A DNA stretch of 64,000 bases. It comes from Hyphomonas polymorpha PS728 (GTDB taxonomy: Bacteria; Pseudomonadota; Alphaproteobacteria; Caulobacterales; Hyphomonadaceae). The stretch's first letter is position 1. Each line of letters opens with the position of its first letter. The position numbers and the translations under genes were made by a program. The notes under the pieces were generated by a model. The model had not been told where the DNA came from and did not search any database. It saw nothing but the letters and a program-made list of their open reading frames with translations. Below are positions 17,231-26,737 of the stretch, piece by piece. Where the stretch lies: assembly GCF_000685315.1 (NCBI RefSeq), contig NZ_ARYM01000002.1, forward strand, positions 186,001 through 250,000, in the 5' to 3' direction.

Positions 17231-18430
17231 TCAGCCGGACTTCATTTCGTCGAAGGCCAGATCCTTGTCGACGCGCACATCCTGGGGCAGGCCCAGCACG
17301 CGCTCGGCGATGATGTTCTTCAGGATCTCGTCGGTGCCCCCGGCGATCCGCAGGCCCGGCGCCCACATGAAGCTCTGCTGGAAGATCGCATCGGCCGGCA
17401 TCCGGTCGGCTTCGGTGATGATGCCGTAATGGTCCTGCATCTCGATGGCCGAGTTGCAGATGTCCTGCAGATGGTTGGCGGTGATGATCTTGCCGATCGA
17501 GTTTTCCGGGCCGGGCGTCTGGCCACGGGACAGAGCCGTCTGGGTGCGGAACTTCGTCAGCTTGTAGCCCTGCGCGGCGACATACCAGTCAGCGAGTTTC
17601 TCGCGGAAGGCCTGGTCGTCCATCGTGCCGGCGGTCTTGGCATAGGCCATGATCTCACCCCAGTCGGGACCGGGCGAGCCACCCACAGCAAGGCGCTCGT
17701 TCATCAGCGTCACGAGGGCCACTTTCCAGCCCGCGCCGACTTCGCCGAGACGGTCAGAGTCCGGAATGCGCACATCGGTGAAATACACCTCGTTGAACTC
17801 GCGGCCACCGGAAGCCTGGTGGATCGGGCGGACTTCCACGCCGGGCTGTTTCATGTTCACGATGAACATGGTCAGGCCTTTGTGCTTGGGCACTTTCGGA
17901 TCGGTACGGACCAAGAGAATGCCGTAGTCGGAATAGTGCGCGCCTGAGGTCCAGACCTTCTGGCCGTTGATCACCCACTCGTCGCCATCCTTCACCGCGC
18001 GGGTCTTGAGGCCTGCCACGTCCGAACCGGCCGAAGGCTCGGAGAAGAGCTGGCACCAGATTTCCTCGCCGAAGAGGGCTTTCTGGACATATTTCTTCTT
18101 ATGCTCGTCAGAGCCGAACGCGATCACGGTCGGGATGCACATGCCAAGGCCAATGGCGAACGGGCCGGTCGGCGCGTCATACTTGGACTCCTCCTGGCCC
18201 CAGATAACGGCTTCCATCGAGGTGCCGCCGCGGCCGCCCCATTCCTTGGGCCAGGTGATCTGGGCAAACTTGTTCTCGGCCTTGGTCTTCTGCCAGGCTT
18301 TCGCGCGGGCGAGTGCGGACTCGCCGGATGCGCGTGGCTTGGCACCGTTCTTCAGCTCCAGATGTTTGGAGAGGAAGTCGTTGGCCTCTTTGCGGAAGGC
18401 GGCTTCTTCGGGGGTATCATTGAAGTCCAT
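17231..18430 (-). CDS. Acyl-CoA dehydrogenase family protein (FadE-like, possible alpha subunit)
   Basis: A 399-residue flavoenzyme that oxidises an acyl-CoA at the alpha-beta bond. The FAD-binding segment WCQLFSEPSAGSDVAGL, the WVINGQKVWTSGAHYSDYG segment and the C-terminal LRIAGGTDEILKNIIAERVLGLP are all present. The position used for the catalytic Glu in medium-chain enzymes (YEG) is AGG here, so the base may sit elsewhere, as in isovaleryl-type enzymes. A second dehydrogenase gene lies at 19247-20362 on the same strand. In steroid and related degraders such pairs form heterotetramers; that is the inference here. The substrate is unknown. Confidence 0.9.
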   Translation of the reverse strand: MDFNDTPEEAAFRKEANDFLSKHLELKNGAKPRASGESALARAKAWQKTKAENKFAQITWPKEWGGRGGTSMEAVIWGQEESKYDAPTGPFAIGLGMCIPTVIAFGSDEHKKKYVQKALFGEEIWCQLFSEPSAGSDVAGLKTRAVKDGDEWVINGQKVWTSGAHYSDYGILLVRTDPKVPKHKGLTMFIVNMKQPGVEVRPIHQASGGREFNEVYFTDVRIPDSDRLGEVGAGWKVALVTLMNERLAVGGSPGPDWGEIMAYAKTAGTMDDQAFREKLADWYVAAQGYKLTKFRTQTALSRGQTPGPENSIGKIITANHLQDICNSAIEMQDHYGIITEADRMPADAIFQQSFMWAPGLRIAGGTDEILKNIIAERVLGLPQDVRVDKDLAFDEMKSG

Positions 18431-18636
18431 GGGGCACTCCGTTCGTTATCGTCTGTGTTTGCTGTTTTTGATTATCGGGTGGGGTAGGGCGGGAAGGCTC
18501 TGTCCCCGGATTTTTTTGCCGTGTGCGGATGCTGCCAGCGTGTTGCCATATTCCATCCGGAATTGCGTCGTCCTATGACACGCAGGCGCCGGGGCGATTC
18601 CGCCGGGGGCGTCAAAAGAAAAAGGGACGGATACTC

Positions 18637-19185
18637 ATGTCGCAAGTCGTTACGAAATCTCGCAGGTTCATCGGTGCCGCAGCGGCCTCTCTGCTGATCG
18701 CTGGGCTTGCCCATGCCGGTATCGAGATTGATGTCGGCGGTACCAAGATTCCTGCCACCAACCTGACCTTCAGCGTCTCGCAGCAGCCGGTCTATGATCC
18801 GGAAACCTACATGCCGGTCGAGCCAAAGCGGTCCGAACTCTACACCGGCTCGCTTTACGTCACGCGCAGCTTCGACACCTCGTCCGTCAAGGTTCTGAGC
18901 CATGTCATCAACGGCACGAGCGTTCCGTCTCTGCAGATCACGATGACCACCGATGGCGCACCGGGCCGTCAGGTCTGGAAGCTGACGAACGCCACGCTCA
19001 ACAACTACTCGACCTATTCGGGCGAGGGGAATGCCGTGATCGAGAACTTCGACATCTCCTACGACACCGCCACGCTGCAGGTCTTCACCGGCCCCGGCAA
19101 CACCCCGGCAGATACGCTCACCTGGAAGTCGGCCGGCACGAACAACTATCCGGGCGTTCCTGCCGCCGCTGCCGAGGCAGAATAA
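18637..19185 (+). CDS. Secreted protein with Hcp-like beta-barrel fold signature
   Basis: A 182-residue exported protein. A Sec signal peptide spans residues 1-27 (positively charged start, hydrophobic GAAAASLLIAGL, cleavage after AHA). The mature part resembles the Hcp/type VI tube family: a phase of LYVTRSFDTSSVKVLSHVI then strands SLQITMTTDG, VWKLTNATLNNYSTY and a final AVIENFDISYDTATLQV, which matches the way Hcp proteins end. True Hcp has no signal peptide, and no other type VI gene is in the window. The start at 18637 follows an AAAGGGACGG ribosome site. The gene stands alone on the plus strand between two acyl-CoA dehydrogenase genes. The fold assignment is by pattern only. Confidence 0.7.
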   Translation: MSQVVTKSRRFIGAAAASLLIAGLAHAGIEIDVGGTKIPATNLTFSVSQQPVYDPETYMPVEPKRSELYTGSLYVTRSFDTSSVKVLSHVINGTSVPSLQITMTTDGAPGRQVWKLTNATLNNYSTYSGEGNAVIENFDISYDTATLQVFTGPGNTPADTLTWKSAGTNNYPGVPAAAAEAE

Positions 19186-19193
19186 TCCGGGCG

Positions 19194-19223
19194 CCGGGCG
19201 GCGGGACTTCTCCTGCCGCCCGG
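19194..19223. terminator. Terminator-like hairpin after the Hcp-like gene
   Basis: CCGGGCGGC (19194-19202) pairs perfectly with GCCGCCCGG (19215-19223), with further inner pairing GGA/TCC around a CTTC loop. TCCTTCT follows. It lies between convergent genes. Confidence 0.7.
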
Positions 19224-19246
19224 TCCTTCTGTAAGAGGCTGGTGCC

Positions 19247-20362
19247 TCAGGCCGCATTCTTGGCCTCAAGCGCACGCACCAGCTTTTCCTTCCACACCTT
19301 CGGCGCGCCGGCCTGAACGTTCAGCAGCTTGGCGCGGCGATAGAAGAGGTGGCAGTCGACTTCCCAGGTGAAGCCCATGCCGCCATGCGTCTGGATGTTT
19401 TCCTTCGAGGCAAACCAGTAGGCTTCCGACGCGGCGACGCGGGCGGCAGCGGCGGCTTCCGGCAGTTCGGCGGCGCCCGTGGAAAGCGCCCAGGCGCCGT
19501 AATAGCAGTTGGACCGGGCCACTTCGTTCTTCACATACATGTCGGCCAGCTTGTGCTTGATCGCCTGGTTGCCCCCGATCGGGCGGCCGAAGGCATAGCG
19601 GTTCTTGGCATAGTCATTGGCCATTTCGAGGCAGACCGAAGCCCCGCCAAGCTGTTCGAAAGCCAGCAGAACGGCCACGCGGTTGAGCAGCTCGTCATTC
19701 AGCGTCTCGCCTTCGCCCTTGCCGCCGAGGCGCTCGGCCGGGGTGCCGGAGAAGGTGATCTCGGCATGGCTGCGCGTCGGGTCCAGCGTCTGCACGCTCT
19801 TGCGGGTAACGCCGGCGCCGGAGAGGTCCACCAGCACCAGCGAGGCGCCGGAACCTTCCTTGGCCAGAACAATGGCATGGGTGGCGATGTCGCCATCGGT
19901 TACCGGGATCTTGGTGCCCGAAAGGGTCTTGCCATCGAACGTGGTCTTCAGGCTTGCGGCGTCGGGATGGCCGGGGCCTTCGCTGGCGGCATAGGCGCCG
20001 ATCACTTCGCCGGCGGCAATCTTCGGCAGCAGGGCAGCTTTCTGGCCGTCATTGCCGGCGAGCTTCACCGCTTCGGTCAGGTAATAGGCGGTGGAGGCGA
20101 AGGGCACCGGTGCAATCGCGCGGCCCATTTCTTCTGCCAGCACGCACATTTCCAGCATGCCGAGGCCCAGGCCGCCATGCTCTTCCGGAATGGCCGCGCC
20201 CAGCCAGCCCATCTCGCCGATCTTGCCCCAGAGCTCCTTGTGGTAGGCTTTCTTGTCGTCATTCAGAACCGTGCGCACGACAGCCGTGGTGCATTCCTGC
20301 GAAAGGAATTTCCGGGCCTCATTGGCAAGGAACTTTTGGTCTTCGGAAAAATCGAAATTCAT
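19247..20362 (-). CDS. Acyl-CoA dehydrogenase family protein (possible non-catalytic or beta partner)
   Basis: A 371-residue acyl-CoA dehydrogenase homologue. The N-terminal helical domain (MNFDFSEDQKFLANEARKFL), the GWLGAAIPEEHGGLGLG segment and the C-terminal QTHGGMGFTWEVDCHLFYRRAK are clear. The region normally holding the catalytic Glu near the C-terminus is replaced by LLNVQAGAPKVWKEK, so the active site may be completed by a partner subunit. It is encoded on the same strand as the dehydrogenase at 17231-18430, with an opposite-strand gene between them. A role in degradation of steroid-like or branched acyl-CoAs is possible but not shown. Confidence 0.88.
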   Translation of the reverse strand: MNFDFSEDQKFLANEARKFLSQECTTAVVRTVLNDDKKAYHKELWGKIGEMGWLGAAIPEEHGGLGLGMLEMCVLAEEMGRAIAPVPFASTAYYLTEAVKLAGNDGQKAALLPKIAAGEVIGAYAASEGPGHPDAASLKTTFDGKTLSGTKIPVTDGDIATHAIVLAKEGSGASLVLVDLSGAGVTRKSVQTLDPTRSHAEITFSGTPAERLGGKGEGETLNDELLNRVAVLLAFEQLGGASVCLEMANDYAKNRYAFGRPIGGNQAIKHKLADMYVKNEVARSNCYYGAWALSTGAAELPEAAAAARVAASEAYWFASKENIQTHGGMGFTWEVDCHLFYRRAKLLNVQAGAPKVWKEKLVRALEAKNAA

Positions 20363-20567
20363 GGCGCGTCAGGCTCCCAATCGCCCTTGCGGGCGTGTCT
20401 CGTTTATCGCTGATGAGGAACCATAGCGCGCTTTACGCGCACGGAAAGCCGTGACCCAAGGGAAACAAATTCGCCCGTGACTTCGGGGAAATTTGATCGA
20501 TTGTGCTTACCTCGGCGACATACTCCTCTGGCATGTATGCGGGTTGATCGAGGTGGGGTCATCCGTC

Positions 20568-21149
20568 ATGGCAAAGGCGCTGTTTCACAAGTCTCAGCGG
20601 GTTTACGTAAAGCCGGTGGGCACCTGGGTGCCGATCGAGCGGGTGGTGCCCCACTGGGTGAAGGGTGTCGATGAGCCCCTGCGTATCACCTATGATTGCG
20701 GCCTCGGCCGGCTGTTTCAGGCGCATGAACTTGTGTCTGAAGAGGCCATGCACCGCCAAGAACGCAACGAAGAAGATGACGAGGACGACACGCTGATCGA
20801 GCAGTGGCGGGTCGTCCGGCGCCTGATGAAATGGCGTTCCGGAGACGGGCAGGTGGCGCTCGGTGTCACGCCGGGCACCTATCCGGCAGTTGCTACCGAT
20901 GACGGGCCCAATAGCGGCTGGCGGGTGCCGGCCACGGAATATGACCGCGATCCGGCCCGTGTCGAACATCAGGCCCGGATGATTGCCCACACGCCCGATC
21001 TTTTCCGCGTCGCCCGCAAGATTGCGGAGTTCGCTGGTGCCAATCCGAAGAATGTGCCCGAGGAGCTGCGCCCGGTGGCGGCGCGGTGCGCCAAGATCCT
21101 GCGGGCTGTTTATCGCCTGGAAGAAGACACAGCCGCTGCGGCCGAGTGA
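20568..21149 (+). CDS. Conserved hypothetical protein
   Basis: A soluble protein of 193 residues that I do not recognise as a named family. The N-terminal part (FHKSQRVYVKPVGTWVPIER, then ITYDCGLGRLFQAHEL) looks like a compact beta-rich domain; an acidic patch (NEEDDEDD) lies at about residues 67-74, and the C-terminal 60 residues are helical. A W-rich TWVPIERVVPHW motif is notable. The start at 20568 has GAGGTGGGG upstream; an earlier in-frame ATG at 20493 would add an unlikely hydrophobic extension. It converges on the VanZ-like gene with no spacing. Confidence 0.75.
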   Translation: MAKALFHKSQRVYVKPVGTWVPIERVVPHWVKGVDEPLRITYDCGLGRLFQAHELVSEEAMHRQERNEEDDEDDTLIEQWRVVRRLMKWRSGDGQVALGVTPGTYPAVATDDGPNSGWRVPATEYDRDPARVEHQARMIAHTPDLFRVARKIAEFAGANPKNVPEELRPVAARCAKILRAVYRLEEDTAAAAE

Positions 21150-21515
21150 TCAGGGCCGCACGCCCGCGCTGAAGCGGATCAGCGCTGCGCCGGCCAGGGC
21201 GCCCAGAAAGTTTGCCAGCGCGTCGAGCACCGATCCTTCGCGGCCGGCATCCCCCATCGCCTGGGCAAATTCCAACCCGATCCCGTAAACCGTGGCCACG
21301 ATCACCGCGCTCAGCCAGCGCTTGGGATGCAAGGCGAGTGTCAGAGGGGCGGCAAGCCCGGCATAGGCCAGGAAATGGTTCACCTTGTCGGAAAAGACGG
21401 GGGCCGGACCCTCATCCACCGGCATCAGCGACAGATAGGCAACGACGATGGCGACCATCAGGGCGGCAAAGGCAGCCAGCCTGCGGATCAGCCGCAAAGA
21501 GGGAGGAGAACGCAT
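21150..21515 (-). CDS. VanZ-like family membrane protein
   Basis: A 121-residue inner-membrane protein with four predicted helices. The diagnostic pattern is present: SLMP after the first helix, then DKVNHFLAYAGLA, and the last part ALANFLGALAGAAL preceded by a conserved E in GLEFAQ and D in SVLDAL. VanZ-like proteins have no settled function in Gram-negatives. The start at 21515 gives MRSPPSLRLIRRL ahead of the first helix. Confidence 0.83.
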   Translation of the reverse strand: MRSPPSLRLIRRLAAFAALMVAIVVAYLSLMPVDEGPAPVFSDKVNHFLAYAGLAAPLTLALHPKRWLSAVIVATVYGIGLEFAQAMGDAGREGSVLDALANFLGALAGAALIRFSAGVRP

Positions 21516-21619
21516 GGCCCCCCTTTGCCAGAGGGCTACCGTATGGGCAACGGGCCTCGACGGCGCAGGCCCGCTCCGGTATCCCTGCAGGCCTGTCACC
21601 CCTCCCGGAGACCCGATTG

Positions 21620-24241
21620 ATGCGAACTGAAACTCCCGTCGCCGTCCGCCTTGCCGATTATACGCCCTATCCCTTCTCGATTGATGAGGTCCGCCTGGAG
21701 TTCCGGCTGGACCCCGCCGCCACGCAGGTGCGCGCCACAATGAAGGTGACCCCGGCAGGCAGCGGCCCGATGCGGCTCGACGGGGAGGCCCTGACGCTGA
21801 AATCGATCCGGCTGGCTGCCGAGGGGAGCGCACTCTCGATCCTGCCGCCTTCGGACTATGCGCTGGATGATCACGGGCTGACACTGACGGCGCCGCCGTC
21901 GGGGCCGTTCACCCTTGAAACGGTGGTGGAGATTTCGCCGGAGAAGAACACCGCCCTTTCGGGGCTCTACATCTCTGGCGGGCGCTTCTGCACCCAGTGT
22001 GAAGCCATCGGCTTCCGCCGCATCACTTATTATCCCGACCGCCCGGATGTCATGAGCAGCTTCCGTGTGCGGATTGAAGCGGAGAAGGCGAAATATCCTC
22101 ACCTCCTTTCCAACGGCACGCCGGGGGAGGCGGGCGACCTGGAGAGTGGCTGGCATTTTGCCGAATGGGATGATCCCCATAAGAAACCTGCCTATCTCTT
22201 CGCCCTCTGCGCCGGCGAGTATGATGTGCTGCGCGACAGCTTCACCACGGCCAGCGGCGCGCCTGTCGATCTCGGCATCTATGTCGACAAGGGCGAGGCC
22301 GCCCGCGCCGCCTGGGCGATGGACAGCCTCAAACGCTCCATGCGCTGGGACGAGGAAGCCTATGGCCGCGAATACGATCTCGGCGTGTTCAACATCGTGG
22401 CGGTGCGCGACTTCAATTTCGGCGCCATGGAAAACAAGGGCCTCAACATCTTCAACTCCGCCTATGTGCTGGCAGATGAAGCCACGGCCACTGATCTTGA
22501 TTTTGAAGCCATCGAATCCATCGTGGCGCATGAATATTTCCACAACTGGACCGGCAACCGCATCACCTGCCGCGACTGGTTCCAGCTCTGCCTGAAGGAA
22601 GGGCTCACGGTCTTCCGGGATCAGAACTTCTCCGCCGACATGCGCTCGCGCCCGGTTCAGCGCATCAAGGATGTGATCAAGCTGCGCGCCCGCCAGTTTG
22701 CCGAAGATGCCGGCCCGCTGGCCCATTCGGTGCGCCCGGACAATTACGCCGCCATCGACAATCTCTACACGGCAACCGTGTATGAGAAAGGCTCCGAGCT
22801 GATCGGAATGCTCCGCAGGCAGATCGGTTCGCAGGATTTCCGAAAAGGCATGGATCTCTATTTTGAGCGCCATGATGGCCAGGCGGTCACGATCGAAGAC
22901 TTTTACGCCTGCTTTGAAGCGGCAACAGGGCAGGACTTTGCCCAGTTCCGCCGCTGGTATGCCCAGGCCGGCACGCCGGAAATCACGGTGGAGGAAAGCT
23001 GGGACGCGGCGAGTTCGACCCTGACAGTGAAGCTCTCCCAATACACCCGCCCCACCCATGGCCAGCCGGTGAAGAAGCCGGTGCCGGTGCCGTTGCTTTC
23101 CGCGCTGCTGGACGGGAAGGGTGGGCATGTCGCCGCTACTGACCGCGCCGCCGAGCCGTTCCTCTATGTGCTGGATACCGAGCAGGCCGAAATGGTGTTC
23201 CGCCTGCCGGCCGGCAGCGCGCGCCCGCTTGTGTCGCTCAACCGCGATTTCTCCGCTCCGGTGCGCCTCAAGCGCGCGCTCAGCCGGGATGAACGGCTCG
23301 CCCTCGTCCGGGCCGAGACCGACCCCTTCAACACCTGGGACGGTCTGCAGACGCTGATCAAGGAGGAAATTCTCACCCTGGCAGACGGTTCGCAGACCTC
23401 GCCGGATACTGCCCTCGTTGGCGCTATCGGCCAGGCGGTTCGCGGCGCGATGGGCGACCCGGCCTTTGCCGCGCTGCTGACGCGCCTGCCGGATGTGGGC
23501 GAGCTGTTTCTGGAGCGCGAGCCTGCCGATCCGGTCGCCCTCTCGGCCGCCCGCCGCAAGCTGCAGGCCGCGATTGCCGCCGAGCTTGCCCCGGAAATTT
23601 CCGAGACCCTCGCGAAAGCTTCGCCTGCGCCCTACAATCCGGGCGCAGAGCAGGCGTCGATCCGCGCGCTGCGGTCAGCCTTCATCATGCTGCTGGGCGG
23701 GCGCGGTGACGCGGCCGGCACCCTGCTCGATCTCTACCGCAATGCGCCCAACATGACCGAGCAGCTCTCGGCGCTGCGCGCGCTGACGGTTTCGGCAGGG
23801 GCGGGTAAGGAAGAGGCACTGGCGGATTTTGAAGCCAGATGGAAGCAGAACGCCCTCGTCATGGACAAATGGTTCTCGGTTCAGGCTGGCCTGGGCACGG
23901 CAGAGGATGTCCGCCGCCTGATTGCCCATCCGGATTTTGATCTGCGCAATCCCAACCGGGTGCGTTCGGTGGTCGCCGCCTTTGCGATGCAGAACCTCGC
24001 CGCCTTCCACGCCCCCGATGGCTCCGGCTACCGGGCGGTAGAAGAGACGATCCTGGCCGCCGACAAGGCCAACCCCGCCCTGGGCGCGCGCCTGATGACG
24101 GCATTCGAACAGTGGCGCCTGCTGGAACCCAAGGCGGGCGCAGAGGCGGAAGGGTGCCTCAAGCGCCTTGTTGCAGCAGGTCTTTCTCCCAATGCGATGG
24201 ACATTGCCAGCCGCGCCCTCGACGGGGACGCGAAAGGTTAA
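21620..24241 (+). CDS. pepN: Aminopeptidase N (M1 family)
   Basis: An 873-residue cytosolic zinc aminopeptidase. The substrate-anchoring GAMEN motif begins at residue 268 and the zinc site HEYFH-N18-E spans His304, His308 and Glu327. The opening RLADYTPYPFSIDEVRLEF and the length match the PepN subgroup rather than eukaryotic-type M1 enzymes. The start at 21620 follows CCCGGAGACC. It belongs with the broad peptide-degrading capacity suggested elsewhere in the window. Confidence 0.96.
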   Translation: MRTETPVAVRLADYTPYPFSIDEVRLEFRLDPAATQVRATMKVTPAGSGPMRLDGEALTLKSIRLAAEGSALSILPPSDYALDDHGLTLTAPPSGPFTLETVVEISPEKNTALSGLYISGGRFCTQCEAIGFRRITYYPDRPDVMSSFRVRIEAEKAKYPHLLSNGTPGEAGDLESGWHFAEWDDPHKKPAYLFALCAGEYDVLRDSFTTASGAPVDLGIYVDKGEAARAAWAMDSLKRSMRWDEEAYGREYDLGVFNIVAVRDFNFGAMENKGLNIFNSAYVLADEATATDLDFEAIESIVAHEYFHNWTGNRITCRDWFQLCLKEGLTVFRDQNFSADMRSRPVQRIKDVIKLRARQFAEDAGPLAHSVRPDNYAAIDNLYTATVYEKGSELIGMLRRQIGSQDFRKGMDLYFERHDGQAVTIEDFYACFEAATGQDFAQFRRWYAQAGTPEITVEESWDAASSTLTVKLSQYTRPTHGQPVKKPVPVPLLSALLDGKGGHVAATDRAAEPFLYVLDTEQAEMVFRLPAGSARPLVSLNRDFSAPVRLKRALSRDERLALVRAETDPFNTWDGLQTLIKEEILTLADGSQTSPDTALVGAIGQAVRGAMGDPAFAALLTRLPDVGELFLEREPADPVALSAARRKLQAAIAAELAPEISETLAKASPAPYNPGAEQASIRALRSAFIMLLGGRGDAAGTLLDLYRNAPNMTEQLSALRALTVSAGAGKEEALADFEARWKQNALVMDKWFSVQAGLGTAEDVRRLIAHPDFDLRNPNRVRSVVAAFAMQNLAAFHAPDGSGYRAVEETILAADKANPALGARLMTAFEQWRLLEPKAGAEAEGCLKRLVAAGLSPNAMDIASRALDGDAKG

Positions 24242-24334
24242 TTCCACAGCTAACTTTGTTAACGAGCGGTCAATGTTTCAGGCGGAAAAGGTAGGCTGAC
24301 TGTTTCCCGGAAGTAGCAGGCGTCAGGCTCCACC

Positions 24335-26734
24335 TTGGCAAGATCGCAGGCCCGTTCTCAGCTTACACCAGCTGCTGCCGCTGACACGGCTGCAGCAAAG
24401 GCGGAGGCACGCCGGCTGCGCGTTCTGGTTCCGCTGATCCTCGGGCTCCTCGCGCTTGCGCTCGGTCTCAAGGCCTGGGACGAGCGCCAGTCCGCCGAAG
24501 CCAGCCGCCTCATCCAGATCGAGAGCGAAGCCCGCCATCTGGCCGCGCGGATCGAAGCTGCGGGCAATGTTGCCATAACCGCCATTTCGATTGCCGAGGG
24601 CGGCAGTGTTCCGCGGGCTGAAACCGCCAGCCTCACGCCGGGCATTGATGCCATCGTTTCCCTGCGCGACGCGTCTCAATCGCCCGAAACCTCACGCCTT
24701 GGCGCGGGCGTGGCGGCCGCCAACCGGATGATGGAAGAAGGCGCCCTGATCGGCCTCTCGGCGCAGGGAGATATCGTCTTCCTGGCGGCGCTGGACGAGC
24801 GCAATCCCGTCATGGCGCTGACGCAGGCTTCCCAACTGATTGGCCAGCCGGGGGAGGGGGGCCGGATCACCCTGCTGGGCGAGGGGAACACGTTCGGAAC
24901 CGGTGATGCGTCTCTGGCGGCTGCAGCGGCGGCGGGCGCGCCCCGTCCCCGGATCATCTCTGCGGGCGGCACACGCGCGGCAATCGCCTGCGCCCCGGCA
25001 GGCAGCGGCGCGCTGTCAGTCTGTGTCGCGGTCAGGCAGCCCCTCCTGACGCGGGCTGATCTTCTCAGCTTCGCGATCTTCGCCCTCCTGGTGGCCGCGC
25101 CCACCTTCACGCTGTTCGGCCTGTCGCGGCGGCTTTCCCTGCGCCAGCGGGAGATCGCGATCCAGGAAACCCGCAACGAGGAGTCCGACCGTATTCTCGG
25201 CCTCGTGATGCGCGGCGCGCGGGCGGGCTATTGGGAATGGTATCAGGGGCCGGGCGCCCTCTTCCTCAGTGAAGGGGCGGCAGATCTGGTCGGCATCGCC
25301 AGTTCAGGCCGCGTGGCGCTCGAGGAACTGCTCGACCGCGTGCCGGTGGAAAGCCGCAGCTATGTGAAGGAGGGCTTCTCCAAGGCTCGCAGCATCGGCT
25401 GGGTACATCTCACTTTCATTGCCCAGACCAGCCCGCTGCGCTGGATCGAAATGCGCGGCAGCGTCTCCACCGATCCTGTCACCGGCACGACTGTTTTCGG
25501 CGGCATCATGATGGACGCGACCGAGCGCAAGCAGGCCGAAGACCGGGTGAAGACGGCAGAGCGCCGTCTGCGCAACGCCATTGAAGGCTTCAACGGCCCC
25601 TTTGCTCTCTGGGATACGCGCAAGCGCCTGCTCTACTGGAACCGTGCCTTCGCGCTGGATTTCGGGCTGCAGGATACGCTGCGGCCGGGCATGAGCCATG
25701 ACACGGTGGTGATCGCGCGGGCAGGGGCGGTGGCCAATGAACGCCGGTCCGAGGAAGACATGCGCACGACGATGCTCGCCCTGCGCAATGGCCGCTGGCT
25801 GAAGATGGTAGAGCGCGCCACGCCGGATGGCGGGCTGATCACGGTCGGCATCGATGTGACCGAGAATGTCCGCAATGAGGACGAGTTGAAGAAGCAGAAG
25901 GAAAAGCTGCGCCGCGCCGCGCTGGACCTTGAGCGTTCCGAAGGCCGCTCCAATGAACTCACCCGGAAATATTCCGAAGAAAAGGAAAAGGCCGAGCGCG
26001 CCGCGCTCGCCAAATCCGCCTTCCTGGCCAATATGAGTCATGAGCTGCGCACGCCGCTGAATGCCGTGATCGGCTTTTCGGAAATCATGACGAACGAGCT
26101 TGCCGGCCCGCTGGGCGATCCGTCGTACAAGGAATATGCCAAGGATATTCTCATGTCCGGCCAGCACCTGCTCGACATGATCAACGACATCCTCGATATG
26201 GCCAAGATCGAAGCGGGCAAGATGACCATCAGCCCACAGCCGATTGATCCGATCGATCCGGTGGACGCCGCCATGCGCATGATCCGCCGCAAGGCCGAGG
26301 AAAAGGCGATCCATCTTGTGCTCGAGGCCGAAGACAACCTGCCTGATATCGACGCCGATCACCGCGCCATCCGGCAGATGATGCTGAACCTGCTTTCCAA
26401 CGCGGTCAAATTCACTGACAATGCCGGCACCATCACCGTACGCGTCGAGCAGCGGGGCACCGATATCTATTTCGGCGTCACCGATACCGGGATCGGTATT
26501 CCGCCCGAAGACCTGCCGCGCCTGGCCCAGCCTTTCGAGCAGGTGGCCAAGACCAAGGACCGCAACCATGAGGGCACGGGCCTCGGCCTCGCCCTCACCA
26601 AATCCTTTGCCGAGATGCATGGGGGGCGGATGCTGCTGTCTTCCATCTATGGTGAGGGAACAACGGTCGCCTTTGTGTTGCCGATCGGCGGGCCGTCAGC
26701 GCTCCGCTTCGATATCCAGCGGGATGTGGCCTGA
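24335..26734 (+). CDS. PAS-domain sensor histidine kinase (PleC-like)
   Basis: A 799-residue membrane kinase. Helices at about residues 28-46 and 240-262 bracket a periplasmic sensor region. Two PAS-like domains follow (about 285-395 and 410-520), then a short coiled coil (KKQKEKLRRAALDLERSE), the dimerisation domain with phospho-His569 in MSHELRTPLNAVIGFSE, and an ATPase domain with N-box LLSNAVKF, DTGIGI and GTGLGLALTKS. The LAGPLG...YAKDI...INDILDMAKIEAGKM segment resembles PleC and related cell-cycle kinases of Caulobacterales. No response regulator is adjacent. The TTG at 24335 is the only suitable start before the first helix. Confidence 0.85.
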   Translation: MARSQARSQLTPAAAADTAAAKAEARRLRVLVPLILGLLALALGLKAWDERQSAEASRLIQIESEARHLAARIEAAGNVAITAISIAEGGSVPRAETASLTPGIDAIVSLRDASQSPETSRLGAGVAAANRMMEEGALIGLSAQGDIVFLAALDERNPVMALTQASQLIGQPGEGGRITLLGEGNTFGTGDASLAAAAAAGAPRPRIISAGGTRAAIACAPAGSGALSVCVAVRQPLLTRADLLSFAIFALLVAAPTFTLFGLSRRLSLRQREIAIQETRNEESDRILGLVMRGARAGYWEWYQGPGALFLSEGAADLVGIASSGRVALEELLDRVPVESRSYVKEGFSKARSIGWVHLTFIAQTSPLRWIEMRGSVSTDPVTGTTVFGGIMMDATERKQAEDRVKTAERRLRNAIEGFNGPFALWDTRKRLLYWNRAFALDFGLQDTLRPGMSHDTVVIARAGAVANERRSEEDMRTTMLALRNGRWLKMVERATPDGGLITVGIDVTENVRNEDELKKQKEKLRRAALDLERSEGRSNELTRKYSEEKEKAERAALAKSAFLANMSHELRTPLNAVIGFSEIMTNELAGPLGDPSYKEYAKDILMSGQHLLDMINDILDMAKIEAGKMTISPQPIDPIDPVDAAMRMIRRKAEEKAIHLVLEAEDNLPDIDADHRAIRQMMLNLLSNAVKFTDNAGTITVRVEQRGTDIYFGVTDTGIGIPPEDLPRLAQPFEQVAKTKDRNHEGTGLGLALTKSFAEMHGGRMLLSSIYGEGTTVAFVLPIGGPSALRFDIQRDVA

Positions 26735-26737
26735 GGA

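Noticed and set aside
21596..23128. 510-codon minus-strand open frame opposite pepN
   Set aside because: It lies wholly within pepN, whose GAMEN and HEXXH motifs are intact.
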